Origin: Datisca glomerata
Lineage: Eukaryota; Streptophyta; Magnoliopsida; Cucurbitales; Datiscaceae
DNA: 64,000 bases
Direction of reading: 5' to 3'
Assembly (NCBI GenBank): GCA_003255025.1
Contig: QANY01013209.1
Span: 310,001 to 374,000 of the forward strand
Shown here piece by piece: positions 48,901 through 59,531 of the stretch. A program made the translations under genes and the position numbers. Numbering within the stretch: position 1 is the first letter of the stretch; each line of letters opens with the position of its first letter. The notes beneath the pieces were generated by a model, which saw nothing but the letters and a program-made list of their open reading frames with translations, ran no database searches and was not told the DNA's origin.

Positions 48901-50545
48901 CTGAAAGTTTTATATTCAGACTGATCAACATAGCTTCGAGTATTTGTTGGAGCAACACATTGCAACACCTGAGCAACAAAAGTGGGTGACTAAACTTCTT
49001 GGCTATGACTATGAGATCAAATATAAACCTGGACAGGAGAACAATGTAGCTGACGCACTATCATGGATGACAAGTAGTCCTAGTCTTGATGCCTTGTTTG
49101 TGTCTCAAATTCAATTATGGGAAACAATCAAAGCTGAAGCTAGTGACAACCCTTACATGAATAAAATCAACTAAATAAGAAACTAACAACCCAGGTGTTC
49201 CTTATAGCTGGCGCAATGGGTTGATTTGTTACAAAAACAGAGTGGTGGTGCCTCAACATTCCAACATCATCCAAAAACTTTTGAGAGAATTCCATGACTC
49301 TTCAATTGTGGGCATTCAAGTGGATTAAGAACCTACAAGAGACTAGTACTACAATTTTATTGGCCATCCATTCACCAAGATGTGAAGAATTATGTTGCCT
49401 TTTGAGACGTGTGCCAATGTAATAAAAATGAGTCTATGTCTCCTGCCGGACTTTTACAGCCTCTTCCAGTTCCTTGTCAAGTATGGGATGATGTCACCAT
49501 GGACTTCATAGATGGCCTTCCACCTTCAAATGGTAAAAATTCAATTTTTGTTATAGTTGACAGATTGAGCAAATCGACACATTTTTTAGCTCTCTCTCAC
49601 CCGTATACAGCAAAGTTGGTGGCTGACAAATTCATTGAAGGAGTTGTGAAGCTTCATATGCCTCGGTCCATCATTAGTGATCGAGACCCAGTGTTCATGA
49701 GCCATTATTGGCAAGAGTTTTTCAAAATATCAGGCACCCAATTGAAAATGAGCACCGCTTACCATCCACAAACCGATGGACAAACGGAGGTGGTCAACCG
49801 TTATATTGAACAATATCTTCGGTGCTTTGCTTATCAACAACCTCGTAAGTGGCATTCTTTCCTTCCATGGGCTGAGTTTTGGTACAATACCATGTATCAT
49901 GCACCTACTGGAATGACTCCATTCCAAGCTCTATATGGAAGGCTACCACCAACAGTCCCACACTACCATGAAGGTTCTTCTCCTATAAATGAAGTGGACC
50001 AAAGCTTAGCAACCCGCGATGCCTTGCTAAGACAACTTAAAGAGAATTTACATGCAGCAAACAACCGAATGAAACAACAGGTAAACTCCAACCGCTGGGA
50101 CATTGAATACCAAGTGGGGGACTTTGTGTTTATAAAGCTCCATCCCTACTGCCAACAGTTTGTGTTTAAACGAGCATATCAAAAACTTGCAAGCAAGTTC
50201 TATGGGCCCTACGAGATTGAAGAAAAAATAGGCAAGGTAGCTTATAAGCTCAAGCTCCCTCACGGTTCCACATTCATCCAATCTTTCACGTGTCTCATCT
50301 AAAACCGAAAGTGGGTAAAACTGTTGCTGCTAGTACTGAATTACCTCCATTAAATGAAGATGGTGATTTAGCTATGGAACCGGAGGTCATCTTAGACACC
50401 CGCTGGGTTCAGAAAGGCTCCAAAATTGTTGAGGAAAGTTTGATCAAATGGAAAAGGCTTCCAGTAGATGATGCCACGTGGGAAAACACTCAAGGCATGA
50501 AGGAGAAGTTCATTAATATGAACCTTGAGGATAAGGTTCAAGTCA
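45907..50545 (+). pseudogene. Element C gag-pol remnant with C-terminal chromodomain
   Basis: Gag starts MSTNKERIEILEAGLGS. The protease motif is lost (IDRWSTHNF for the expected DSGAS-H). Reverse transcriptase keeps [13 protein letters not shown] and [10 protein letters not shown] (47890-48010). RNase H has LSWSIYTKEMLAIIHAI then, after the solo LTR, YLLEQH and KPGQENNVADALS. Integrase keeps DVTMDFIDGLP, SDRDPVFMS and HPQTDGQTEVVNRYIE (49480-49810). A one-base shift near 50275 separates it from IFHVSHLKPKVG. The chromodomain (about 50380-50500) reads ILDTRWVQKGSKIVEESLIK then WKRLPVDDATWE. Chromodomains of this class are thought to direct integration to heterochromatin marks. Confidence 0.88.
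48550..48869 (+). mobile_element. Solo LTR of the element A family, with 5-bp target duplication
   Basis: 320 bp, TGTTGAAG to TTCTACA, flanked by CAATT at 48545-48549 and 48870-48874. It interrupts the RNase H region of chromovirus C. It differs from the element A 3' LTR by only a few substitutions and short indels. Confidence 0.95.
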
Positions 50546-50558
50546 AAGGAATGGGTAT

Positions 50559-50952
50559 TGGTAAGCCACGAAAGTGTCAGAGATTGCCCCACTAAGAGCT
50601 GTCATTTACACTCCACTTACATGCACTAACACGTCGCATTTACCATGCCACATTATTATTATGCTGTGTCCACAAGTTTGTTTGCTTAAGGATAGGTCAA
50701 TTAGTTAATATTTAATTTTAAATAAGCTTTTGTATGCTTAGTCAACATTAGCTGTTAGTGTCCTATTTCTAAGGGATATGATCTAAGAATTAGGAGTGAT
50801 AGTTAATATTCTTAATGTATTTAAACTCTGAATTGTCAGTAATGAAGGAAGTTGAATTATTCTAATCAAATAGTTTATAGTTTATTCTCGCCCAAAGTAG
50901 AAAACTATCTTTAAATTAATATTTACAAAGGAGCTTGGACTGGGACCTACCA
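50559..50952 (+). repeat. 3' LTR of element C
   Basis: 394 bp, TGGTAAGCCACG to ACCTACCA. The chromodomain-bearing frame runs slightly into its first bases. Confidence 0.88.
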
Positions 50953-51068
50953 TCTGTGTTATATTGCTTCTTGTGTTATTTCTCTTCCAAGTCTGATTAT
51001 GAACATTCTAGTTCATAATCACATAGGATAAATCAGATTGCTGTGAGATTTTGTGAGTATTCTTACCA

Positions 51069-51244
51069 TACTTTCCTACCATCTTTTTGCACTAGAAAGA
51101 ATAGACAGGTAGTGCCAATCATGCATTTCAACAACCATAAAAAATACAGTAGTCAAACAAACACTAAGCTGCACAAACTTATATGTAGCAAAAAATATAT
51201 ATACAGAAGCAGGGAGAGAAGAAGAAGAAGACGACGGCACAGTT
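51069..51244. other. Probable 3' UTR of the second phosphatase gene
   Basis: Short stretch between the end of element B and the stop codon of the minus-strand phosphatase gene. It includes a GA/CT-rich run (AGAAGAAGAAGACGACG). Element B therefore ends within about 180 bp of the coding region. Confidence 0.5.
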
Positions 51245-53768
51245 TCATCTCCTCCCCAATTCCATTTCATCTAATTCTGAGTTGGGGATGATATCTGCAG
51301 AGAATGGCACAATATGTGAATCACCATGTTGTCTTGGCCGTTGGTCCGACACCTGCTGAAACACCACAGCCTGCATGTTTAGAGCATTTGTGGGATCCGT
51401 GTTCATACTGGTACGGTTCTCCTCCTGTGCTCTGAAATATGCATAAGGTCCCCATCCTGAAAAAAAAATATAAGTGAAAGATAAAGTTACCTATAATAAT
51501 TACTTTCCTGGTAAAAGATACAAGATACGGTAAAGAACCAGCACAAACAGATTCAATCTGACACTGTTTCAATGTTTCTTCTCGCTCATCCAAAAGCATG
51601 ATGCTAATATTGCTTTTAAATTCCATAATACCTCATTAATGTATTGGAGCCTGGATACGAATATACCCGAAAAAGAATTCGTTTTCATTTTGATAGTTGT
51701 CTACTTTATGAAAAGTTTATCTCAACTTGTACTTTTTTGATTTGCAAGTAGAATTTAATTAAAAATTTATGTTGGTTATAGCTTCATGCCTCCATGGCAT
51801 GTTAACCCGATAACTTCAATACATATTCAGATGGCATGTCACTGAGTTTGGTTGTAGGAGATGATGGTGTTAATTCTTTTGCGAAAATGAGGAAGGATCA
51901 TATTCTTCGGTTACTGGTTGCATCCATATGTTGTCATAGTTTAAGAAAACAATTACTTAAAATAACCACATTAACATATGGAATTCTTTCTGAAAATGCA
52001 GCTACAAGAAGTAGTCGGCTTTAAGACTAATACACAATAGATATACAAAGACAAGTGGACACATTTGTGAAACTACGGTTACCTTCATCAAGATATGGAG
52101 ATGGAAAGAACTGCCGGTAGCAAAATCCTGCTACCACAAGTCCTGAAAGAAATAAACAATGTAAAGGCATAAATGTCTGTCTAATATACCCAAAGTATAA
52201 CTGTTCACTCTAGCTAACCTAAAAGACCTCCCGCAAACACATCCTGCCAGTGGTGCCAGTAGTCATCCACTCGAGAAACGCCTACAAGTGATGCGACAAG
52301 CAGAGGAAGAAAAACTATGCATAGTTTTGCGACGTGGCCTTTGCGGTCAAATGCTTTGATTTTTCCTGATAAGTACAAAGAAAGAAATCCTAAACCCGCA
52401 AAGGACCCTGCAAAACTAACATTAACAATACCAGATAAGTAGATCCAAAGATCCAAAAAATCGTTTATTACATGTCTGTCGTGCTTTACATCACTCGAGA
52501 TAGCTTGCATACAAATTAGCAAATACATGCGTATCAGCAAACGTGAAGGAGTTAAAGCGGAAGAATACTTACATGATGCATGACCACTAGGAAAACTCTT
52601 ATGTCCTTCCTTTATGACACTATCCCTTCCGTGACATATAACATTTCCCCACCTATCATAAGCCTAAAACATATGCAAATATAAAGTGATAATTAGTGTC
52701 TAACTCACAGCATAGCATGATGCCCAAATTTGTATTCAAGATTTGCAACACAACATTCAAAACCTCCTCTGAATGAAAAACTAAAAAAAGTCATGTCACA
52801 CTTTCTTTAAGAAGATTGATTAAGGTGTAACAAAAAGTGTGTCAAATTCAATGGATTTAAGTTTACCAACTGCAATTCTTTCATAATGACTAAGAACTGT
52901 AAGACTCTTGAAACAACTAGTGAAACAGTAATTACATCCACTCCATCAGGAAAGCAACGCCAGAAAAAGTCTGGTCTCGGCCGGCCAACTGCATTTTTTA
53001 TGGCATCAGTAATCACCCCTGTGATGAGCACAGCAAATAAGAGCCCTGCTCTTGCAAACACACAAAAACAAGTCATCAAGTAGCTACTATGTACAGATAA
53101 TTTATTTAAGAGCTAGTTTGACCCTTGAAGCAAATAAAGGTTTACTCTTAATACAACGCGGAAGGAAAAGACATTACCTAGAATGCTGTGGTGCAGATCA
53201 TAGACATCCCTCCTACGCACATAGAAGAGAAGGAAAATGCAAATAGGAAGCAAGACTGCATACATCTGAACATCAGAAGTGAAAAGATACCCTTTAACAT
53301 GCTACTAGAAAATGCCAAGTTATGCAAAGATCTAAAAGTAAATGGTTCAGTCCAAGATCATATTCTATCATTAACAGATACTAGCCGATAATCTTCCTAT
53401 GGAATTTTGAAGCTGATTAACTCTATCAAAAAACTATATATAAATCAATTTCATGATAAAGAAGCATAATAATCATAGAAGAAGAACTTGCAATGGCTTT
53501 AAATATCTTGAAGAGTAGAAGCATTCCATGTACTAACTCATTGGAAACTCACAGGTACTGCCCAAACAGGCACTGTATTGTCTTTCAAAGGATATTTGAG
53601 ATCCGTCATCATTTCTTTTCCCACAAAGCGGTAAAATGGGTGGATGACAAATAGAATGACCTCAATCACAGCAAGAAGAACAAGGATAATCCAGTCATGC
53701 ATATGGTTCCTTGCAACTGCAGCTCCATGAGACCTGATAGTGTGTGCACCAGGATCAACCTCCCCCAT
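51245..53768 (-). CDS. Lipid phosphate phosphatase (PAP2 family), paralog 2, 7 exons
   Basis: Exons on the minus strand: 53768-53553, 53265-53178, 53045-52936, 52663-52573, 52407-52219, 52142-52083 and 51456-51245. Total 966 bp, 321 aa, GT-AG throughout. The catalytic motifs are intact: K118-x6-RP (KNAVGRPRP), PSGH at 163-166, and [12 protein letters not shown]. Exons 1, 2, 3, 5 and 6 have exactly the same lengths as in the first paralog and introns have the same phases, so they are tandem duplicates. The C-terminal tail after FFPSPYLDE is quite different and more polar, so regulation or localisation may differ (inference). An upstream in-frame ATG at 53783 exists, but CTCAG at the junction looks like a 5' UTR intron acceptor, and the 216-bp first exon then equals that of the paralog; I prefer 53768. 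No frameshift or motif loss was seen. Confidence 0.92.
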
Positions 53769-55089
53769 TCTGACCTGAGACATGATATATAAATTGGCAA
53801 ATGAAGTGGGTATTTTTTAAATTCGCGTATAAAATCTCTTATAGCTAGCACAAAAGGAAAAAACGAGCTTTAATGATTCTTACTCAAACGTTGAACTAAC
53901 AAAAAATTTATATGGCCTACCCAAATCACGAAAAGTTCTTGATAGTCTAATGATTCAAAACTCAACATCCTATCATTCGAGGTATGTTGTTTTCAACCAA
54001 ATGGTATCTAATGCTCTAATTCAAAATAGTTAAGAGTCAACAACCCTCAAGGAATGGGATCTAAAGCACAAGAAATCCTACTTTTGAATGTCACATAATA
54101 TTAATTAAACTTCAGACTCAGTACAGCAAAAATCTCTCATCCGAACCTCGTTTTAAGGCACATTGATAATTTGTGATTCTTCTTCATCAGTAGCAGTATG
54201 ATTCATGAATTAATCAAAAAGAAGAATTTATAAGAGAGAACAAAACAATTAGACTAAAAAAAGTCAATGACGAAAGAGATCAAAAAGATTAAAGAGACTC
54301 TAAAGTAGTATTAATACGGAAATACTCGCCTAAAGTCGAGGAAAACTCAATTAATCTAATTCGATGAGTGAAAGTGGTTCAGATTGGGCTCAAACTTTAA
54401 CATAAATAAGAATTACATAATATAATTACAGGAAAAAGAAATCTTAAATAAAGGAAATATAATTTTAAATGGTATGAGATTATTAAGAAAACTGAAAAGC
54501 AATATCACAAACCTGAAAGAAGATTGGAAATTTCAGAAAGGAAGAAAGAGAAGCTAAATTCCTCGACCACGCCATTAAGAACAAACTAAGGAAAATTACG
54601 CCAATATTTCGTCGAATTATAAGCCCTAAATGCGCACCAGAATCGTTGAAATTATATGATTGACATTTAAGACTCTAGTGGGACTTTATCTAAGCATTTA
54701 CAACAACAAATTGGAAAAAAGAAAAAACAGAGACACAGTGAGAGAGAGTTGAAGGAGGTTGATTTGAAATTATATGATTTGACATTTAAGCCTCATTCAT
54801 GGGTTCCACTTGCCACCTATTCGGGTTTGGAGGAGAGAGAGAAGGGGGCCCGATTTGAAATAGAATTGGCGGGTACAGTTAAAATAGACAAATAGATTAT
54901 TCAATTTGACTACAGCCGTCTGATTTCCCTTCTTTACGAACTAGTCAAATGAATCGGTGCCGTCATTTCACCATCTCTAGTTCCTTTTATTTTTCAGAAA
55001 CTAACATTTACGCGCTCTCAATGTTCTGGTTCTTTTAATGCGGTTTACGGGTTGAACCGGTCCTGAATGAATAATTTATATCATTTTAA
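53769..55089. other. 5' UTR/promoter side of the second phosphatase gene, no other gene
   Basis: The acceptor-like site before the start codon implies a 5' UTR intron, with leader exon somewhere around 54500-54800. A short direct repeat, GAAATTATATGATT(T)GACATTTAAG, is at about 54648 and 54767. A degenerate AT-rich stretch follows. Confidence 0.45.
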
Positions 55090-58000
55090 TGTGATGTAAT
55101 TCTCATTAAATTATATACAAGTCATTATTTTTTTTAATTCTTTTCTTAATCTCAATAAAAAAAAATTGTCACATTAAGTAAAATAATAATTTTATTCATT
55201 GAATTAAATAGTTGTATCACTATAAATTAAGTATTCATTTAAACAAAAAATTATAATAATCATAGAGACTCTAAGTATCATAAATTTATTATTTTTTATT
55301 TATTAAATTTGAGAGTTGCATCATTATAAATTAGACACAGCCCAACTAGATTTTTTTTTGTGAAGGGGAGGGGGATACATCATGGGGTATGAACCCTTGA
55401 CATTGAGGTTAGAAACTTTTCTTATAACCATTTGACCTGAAAGGTTTGGTTACATCCCAACTACATTAGCACCTACCTATTTATCAATCACTTGCAACAA
55501 TCTAAAAAGTTAACCAAGAAAGAACTACTACCATCATTAATATTACAATCATCATTTTTATATTTTGATTCATATAATGAATAAAATGAATTTAATTTTT
55601 ATGTTAATTCTTTAATATCTATAACGGGGGAAACTCATATATTCTCATAAATTAAATCAATAAAAATTTCATTTGCTTTAGTCGATGACTATTTTTTTAA
55701 TTTACATTTAATTAAATACATATATCTCAAAAATATATTATTTCAGATAAACATTATTTCAACAAGAGTTATCTTGGTCTATGATAAGGAGAGTGGGTTC
55801 AAAATTTCAAGCACAAATACATGTATAATTTTTAAAAAATTTAGATAAAGGGAGAATGCCTCGGGCATGGGCAGTTCAGGCCCACCGGGCCTTACGGACC
55901 AGTTTGGGCTGAGCTCTCGGCCTAAAATATGAGGCTCGTTAGGGCTCGACTTGACATGCGAGCCTGAAGCGTCCCGGTGCTCTTCATACACGGGCCGGTC
56001 CGATCCCTACTTTACCGAGACGCTTCAACCGATTTCATGGGATGAATCGACCCACATGTCACCTCTAGCTCTATTGGTCGGGTTTCATTTATTTTAATGT
56101 GATGTAATTCTCATTAAATTATAGAAGTCATATTATTTTTTTAATTCTTTTATTTCTTATTTTAGAATCTCAATAGAAAAACTTATCATATTGAGTAAAA
56201 TAATTATTTTATTCATTGAATTAAATAGTTGCATCACTATAAATTTAGTACATCCTAATAAAGTATTCATTTAAACAGAAAATTATAATAATCATAGAGA
56301 CTCTAAGTATCATAAACTTTTTTTTTATTAAATTTGAAAGTTGCACCATTATAAATTAGGCACAGTCCAAGTAAATTTTTTTTGTGAAGGGGAGGGGAAT
56401 ACATCATGGGGTATGAAACCATGACATTGAGGTTAGAAACTTTTCTTATAATCATTTGACCTGAAATGTTTGGTTACATCTCAACTAGATTAGCACCTAC
56501 ATATTTATCAATCACTTGCAAGAATCTCAAAAATTAACCTAGAAAGAACTATTACCATCACTAATATTACAATCATCATTTTTATATTTTGATTCATATG
56601 TTGAATGAAATGAATTTAATTTTTATGTTAATTCTTTAATATCTATAACGGGGGAAACTCATATATTCTCATAAATTAAATCAATAAAAATTTCATTTAC
56701 TTTAGTCGTAGACTATTTTTTTAATTTACATTTAATTAAATACATATATCTCGAAAATATATTATTTAAGATAAACAATATTTCAACAAGAGTTATCTTG
56801 GTTTATGATAAGAAGTATGGATTCAAGGGTTCAAGCTACAATACAAGTATAATTTTTAAAAAAATTAGATAAAGGGAGAGTGCCACGGGCATGGCCAGTC
56901 CGGGCCCACCGGGCCTTACGGGCCGGTTCGGGATGGGCTCTCGGCCTGAAATGTGAGCCCGTGAGGGCCCGACTTGACATGCGAGCCTGAAGCGTCCCGA
57001 TGCTGTTCATACACGGGCCGGTCCGATCCCTACTTTACCGAGACGTTTAAACCGATTTCATGGGATGAATCGACCCACATGTTACCTCTAGCTCTATTGG
57101 TCGGGTTTCATTTATTTTAATGTGATGTAATTCTCATTAAATTATATAAAAGTCAAATTATTATTTTTAATTCTTTTCTTTCTTATTTTAAAATCTCAAT
57201 AAAAAAACTTGTCACATTAAGTAAAATAATTATTTTATTCATTGAACTAAATAGTTGCATCACTATAAATTAAGTACATCCTAATAAAGTATTCATTTAA
57301 ATAAAAAATTATAATAATCATAGAAACTCTAAGTATCATAAATTTATTATTTTTTATTTATTAAATTAGAGAGTTGCATCATTATAAATTAGGTACAGTC
57401 CAACTAGATTTTTTTTGTTGTGAAAGGGATGGGGATACATCATGGGGTATGAACCCCTGTTATTGAGGTTAGAAACTTTTCTTATAACCATTTGACCTGA
57501 AAGGTTTGGTTACATCCCAACTAGATTAGCACCTACCTATTTATCAATCACTTGCAACAATCTCAAAAATTAACCTAGAAAGAACTACTACTATCATTAA
57601 TATTACAATCATCATTTTTATATTTTGATTCATATGTTGAATAAAATGAATTTTATTTTGATGTTAATTCTTTAATATCTATAACGGGGGAAACTCTTAC
57701 ATTCTCATAAGTTAAATCAATAAAAATTTCATTTGCTTTGGTCGTTGACTATTTTTTTTAATTTACATTTAATTAAATACATATATTTCGAAAATATATT
57801 ATTTAAGATAAACAATATTTCAACAAGAGTTATCTTGGTCGATGATAAGGAGTGTGGGTTCAAGGGTTCAAGCTCCAATACATGTAAAATTTTTAAAAAA
57901 TTTAGATAAAGGAAGAATGCCACGGGCAGGGCCATTTGAGGCCCACCGGGCCTTACGGGCCAGTTCAGGCTGGGCTCTCGGCCTAAAATGTGAGGCTCGT

Positions 58001-59170
58001 GGGGGCCCGACTTGACATGCGAGCATGAACCATCCCGATGCAGTTCATACACGGGCCGGTCTGATCCCTACTTTACCGAGACGCTTAAACCGATTTCATG
58101 GGCTGAATTGACCCAAATGTCACCTCTAACTCTATTGGTCGGGTTTCATTTATTTTAATGTGATGTAATTCTCATTATATTATATAGAAGTCATATTATT
58201 ATTTTCTTTCTTATTTTAGAATCTCAATAGAAAAACTTGTCATATTAAGTAAAATAATTATTTTATTCATTGAATTAAATAGTTGCATCACTATAAATTA
58301 AGTATTCATTTAAATAAAAAATTATAATAATCATAGAGACTCTAAGTATCATAAATTTATTATTTTTTATTTATTAAATTAGAGAGTTGCATCATTATAA
58401 ATTAGACACAGCCCAACTAGATTTTTTTTGTTGTGAAAGGGAGGGGGATACATCATGGGGTATGAACCTCTGACATTGAGGTTAGAAACTTTTTTTATAA
58501 CCATTTGACCTGAAAGGTTTGGTTACATCCCAACTACATTAGCACCTACCTATTTATCAATCACTTGCAACAATCTAAAAAGTTAACCAAGAAAGAACTA
58601 CTACCATCATTAATATTACAATCATCATTTTTATATTTTGATTCATATAATGAATAAAATGAATTTAATTTTTATGTTAATTCTTTAATATCTATAACGG
58701 GGGAAACTCATATATTCTCAGAAATTAAATCAATAAAAATTTCATTTGCTTTAGTCGTTGACTATTTTTTTAATTTACATTTAATTAAATACATATATTT
58801 TGAAAATATATTAATTAAGATAAACAATATTTCAACAAGAGTTATCTTGGTCTATGATAAGGAGTGTGGGTTCAAGGGTTCAAGCTCCAATATATGTATA
58901 GTTTTTAAAAAAATTAGATAAAGGGAGAATTCCATGGGCAAGGCCAGTTCAGGCCCACCGAGCCTTACGGGCCGGTTCTGGCTGGGCTCTCGGCCTAAAA
59001 TGTGAGGCTCGTGGGGGCCCGACTTGACATGCGAGCCTGAACCGTCATGATGCTGTTCATACACGGGCCGATCCGATCTCTACTTTACCGAGACGCTTCA
59101 ACCGATTTCATGGCCTGAATCGACCCACATGTCACCTCTAGCTCTATTGGTCGGGTTTCATTTATTTTAA
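55090..59170. repeat. Tandem array of four about 1.02-kb units
   Basis: Units start at TGTGATGTAATTCTC: 55090, 56098, 57121 and 58159, giving lengths of 1008, 1023, 1038 and about 1012 bp. The order inside each unit is constant: AT-rich DNA, a T-run and GGGGAGGGGGATAC tract, a tRNA-like two-box segment, AT-rich DNA, a GC-rich block, then a constant tail ending CGGGTTTCATTTATTTTAA. Divergence is a few per cent by eye. Apparent open frames in the GC-rich block on the minus strand are repeats of each other and not genes. Confidence 0.93.
55360..55445 (-). repeat. tRNA-derived SINE-like segment in each array unit
   Basis: On the minus strand an A-box-like GGTCAAATGGTTA (55425-55437) is followed 41 nt later by a B-box-like GGGTTCATACC (55386-55396), then a pyrimidine-rich tail CCCCCTCCCCTT and an A-run. 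This is the layout of plant tRNA-derived SINEs. Equivalent segments occur near 56375-56465, 57420-57500 and 58430-58515; the B box of the second copy is mutated. Confidence 0.5.
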
Positions 59171-59531
59171 AAATAAGAAAAAATAAATAGAGGTTGGTCG
59201 TTTGGGGTAGTTGGAATTAGAAAAACAGTTTAGATATTTTATACTTTAGTAGGAAAGCACCAGCGCGGTTCAAGAATTGTGAATAAAACGTGCCAATCAA
59301 ATACTATAAAATTGTATTATATTATATTATATTCATACGCTAACCTTTCGTCTCCAAAACACATGCGTTGACTTCCAATTAAATTAAAATTCTATTATTT
59401 ATTTTGGATGAATTCAACTTGCAATTACAAACTTTAGGTCATGGGTAATTGAATTTTATAAACTTGAAATGAGTGAAATCACTCCTTCAACTTTTAAAAT
59501 AGGCAAAAGTCGATAAATTATGGCTTAATTC
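59171..59531. other. Spacer between the tandem array and element D
   Basis: AT-rich; contains a short TATTATATTATATT run near 59315. No gene was recognised. Confidence 0.5.

Larger units (their letters stand above)
45489..50952 (+). mobile_element. Ty3/gypsy chromovirus (element C), 5.5 kb, defective, inserted in the 3' LTR of B
   Basis: LTRs are 45489-45884 and 50559-50952 (about 395 bp, TG...A ends). The primer site TGGTATCATAGC is at 45886-45897. The target duplication is TTTGT (45484-45488) against TCTGT (50953-50957), one mismatch. The order gag, protease, reverse transcriptase, RNase H, integrase, chromodomain is the gypsy/chromovirus order. RNase H is split by a solo LTR at 48550-48869. 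Confidence 0.9.
36180..51068 (+). mobile_element. Ty1/copia element B with nested insertions in both LTRs
   Basis: The 5' LTR begins TGATGATT. Its first 14 bp are at 36180-36193, and a complete copy of the LTR is at 40731-41118. The primer site TGGTATCAGAGC is at 41123-41134. Decayed gag-pol occupies 41220-45096. The 3' LTR starts at 45163, is cut at 45488 by chromovirus C, and resumes at 50953-51068. Element A sits 14 bp into the 5' LTR. No clear 5-bp target duplication of B itself was found (cagct on the left against tactt on the right). Confidence 0.85.

Noticed and set aside
36180..51068. A 5-bp target duplication for element B
   Set aside because: Bases outside the two B termini (cagct and tactt) do not match, and the left flank has been duplicated with element A.
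53769..53783. Upstream in-frame ATG of the second phosphatase gene
   Set aside because: It directly precedes a CTCAG acceptor-like site, and the alternative start gives a first exon equal in length to that of the paralog.
55380..55440. A functional tRNA gene in the array
   Set aside because: A and B boxes are present, but the sequence cannot form a tRNA cloverleaf with acceptor pairing that I can see; SINE-like is the better reading.
55779..59064. Similar minus-strand open frames (MYE-H-D-SGSHVKS) in three of the array units
   Set aside because: They are copies of the GC-rich repeat block, are broken in the second unit, and match no protein family.
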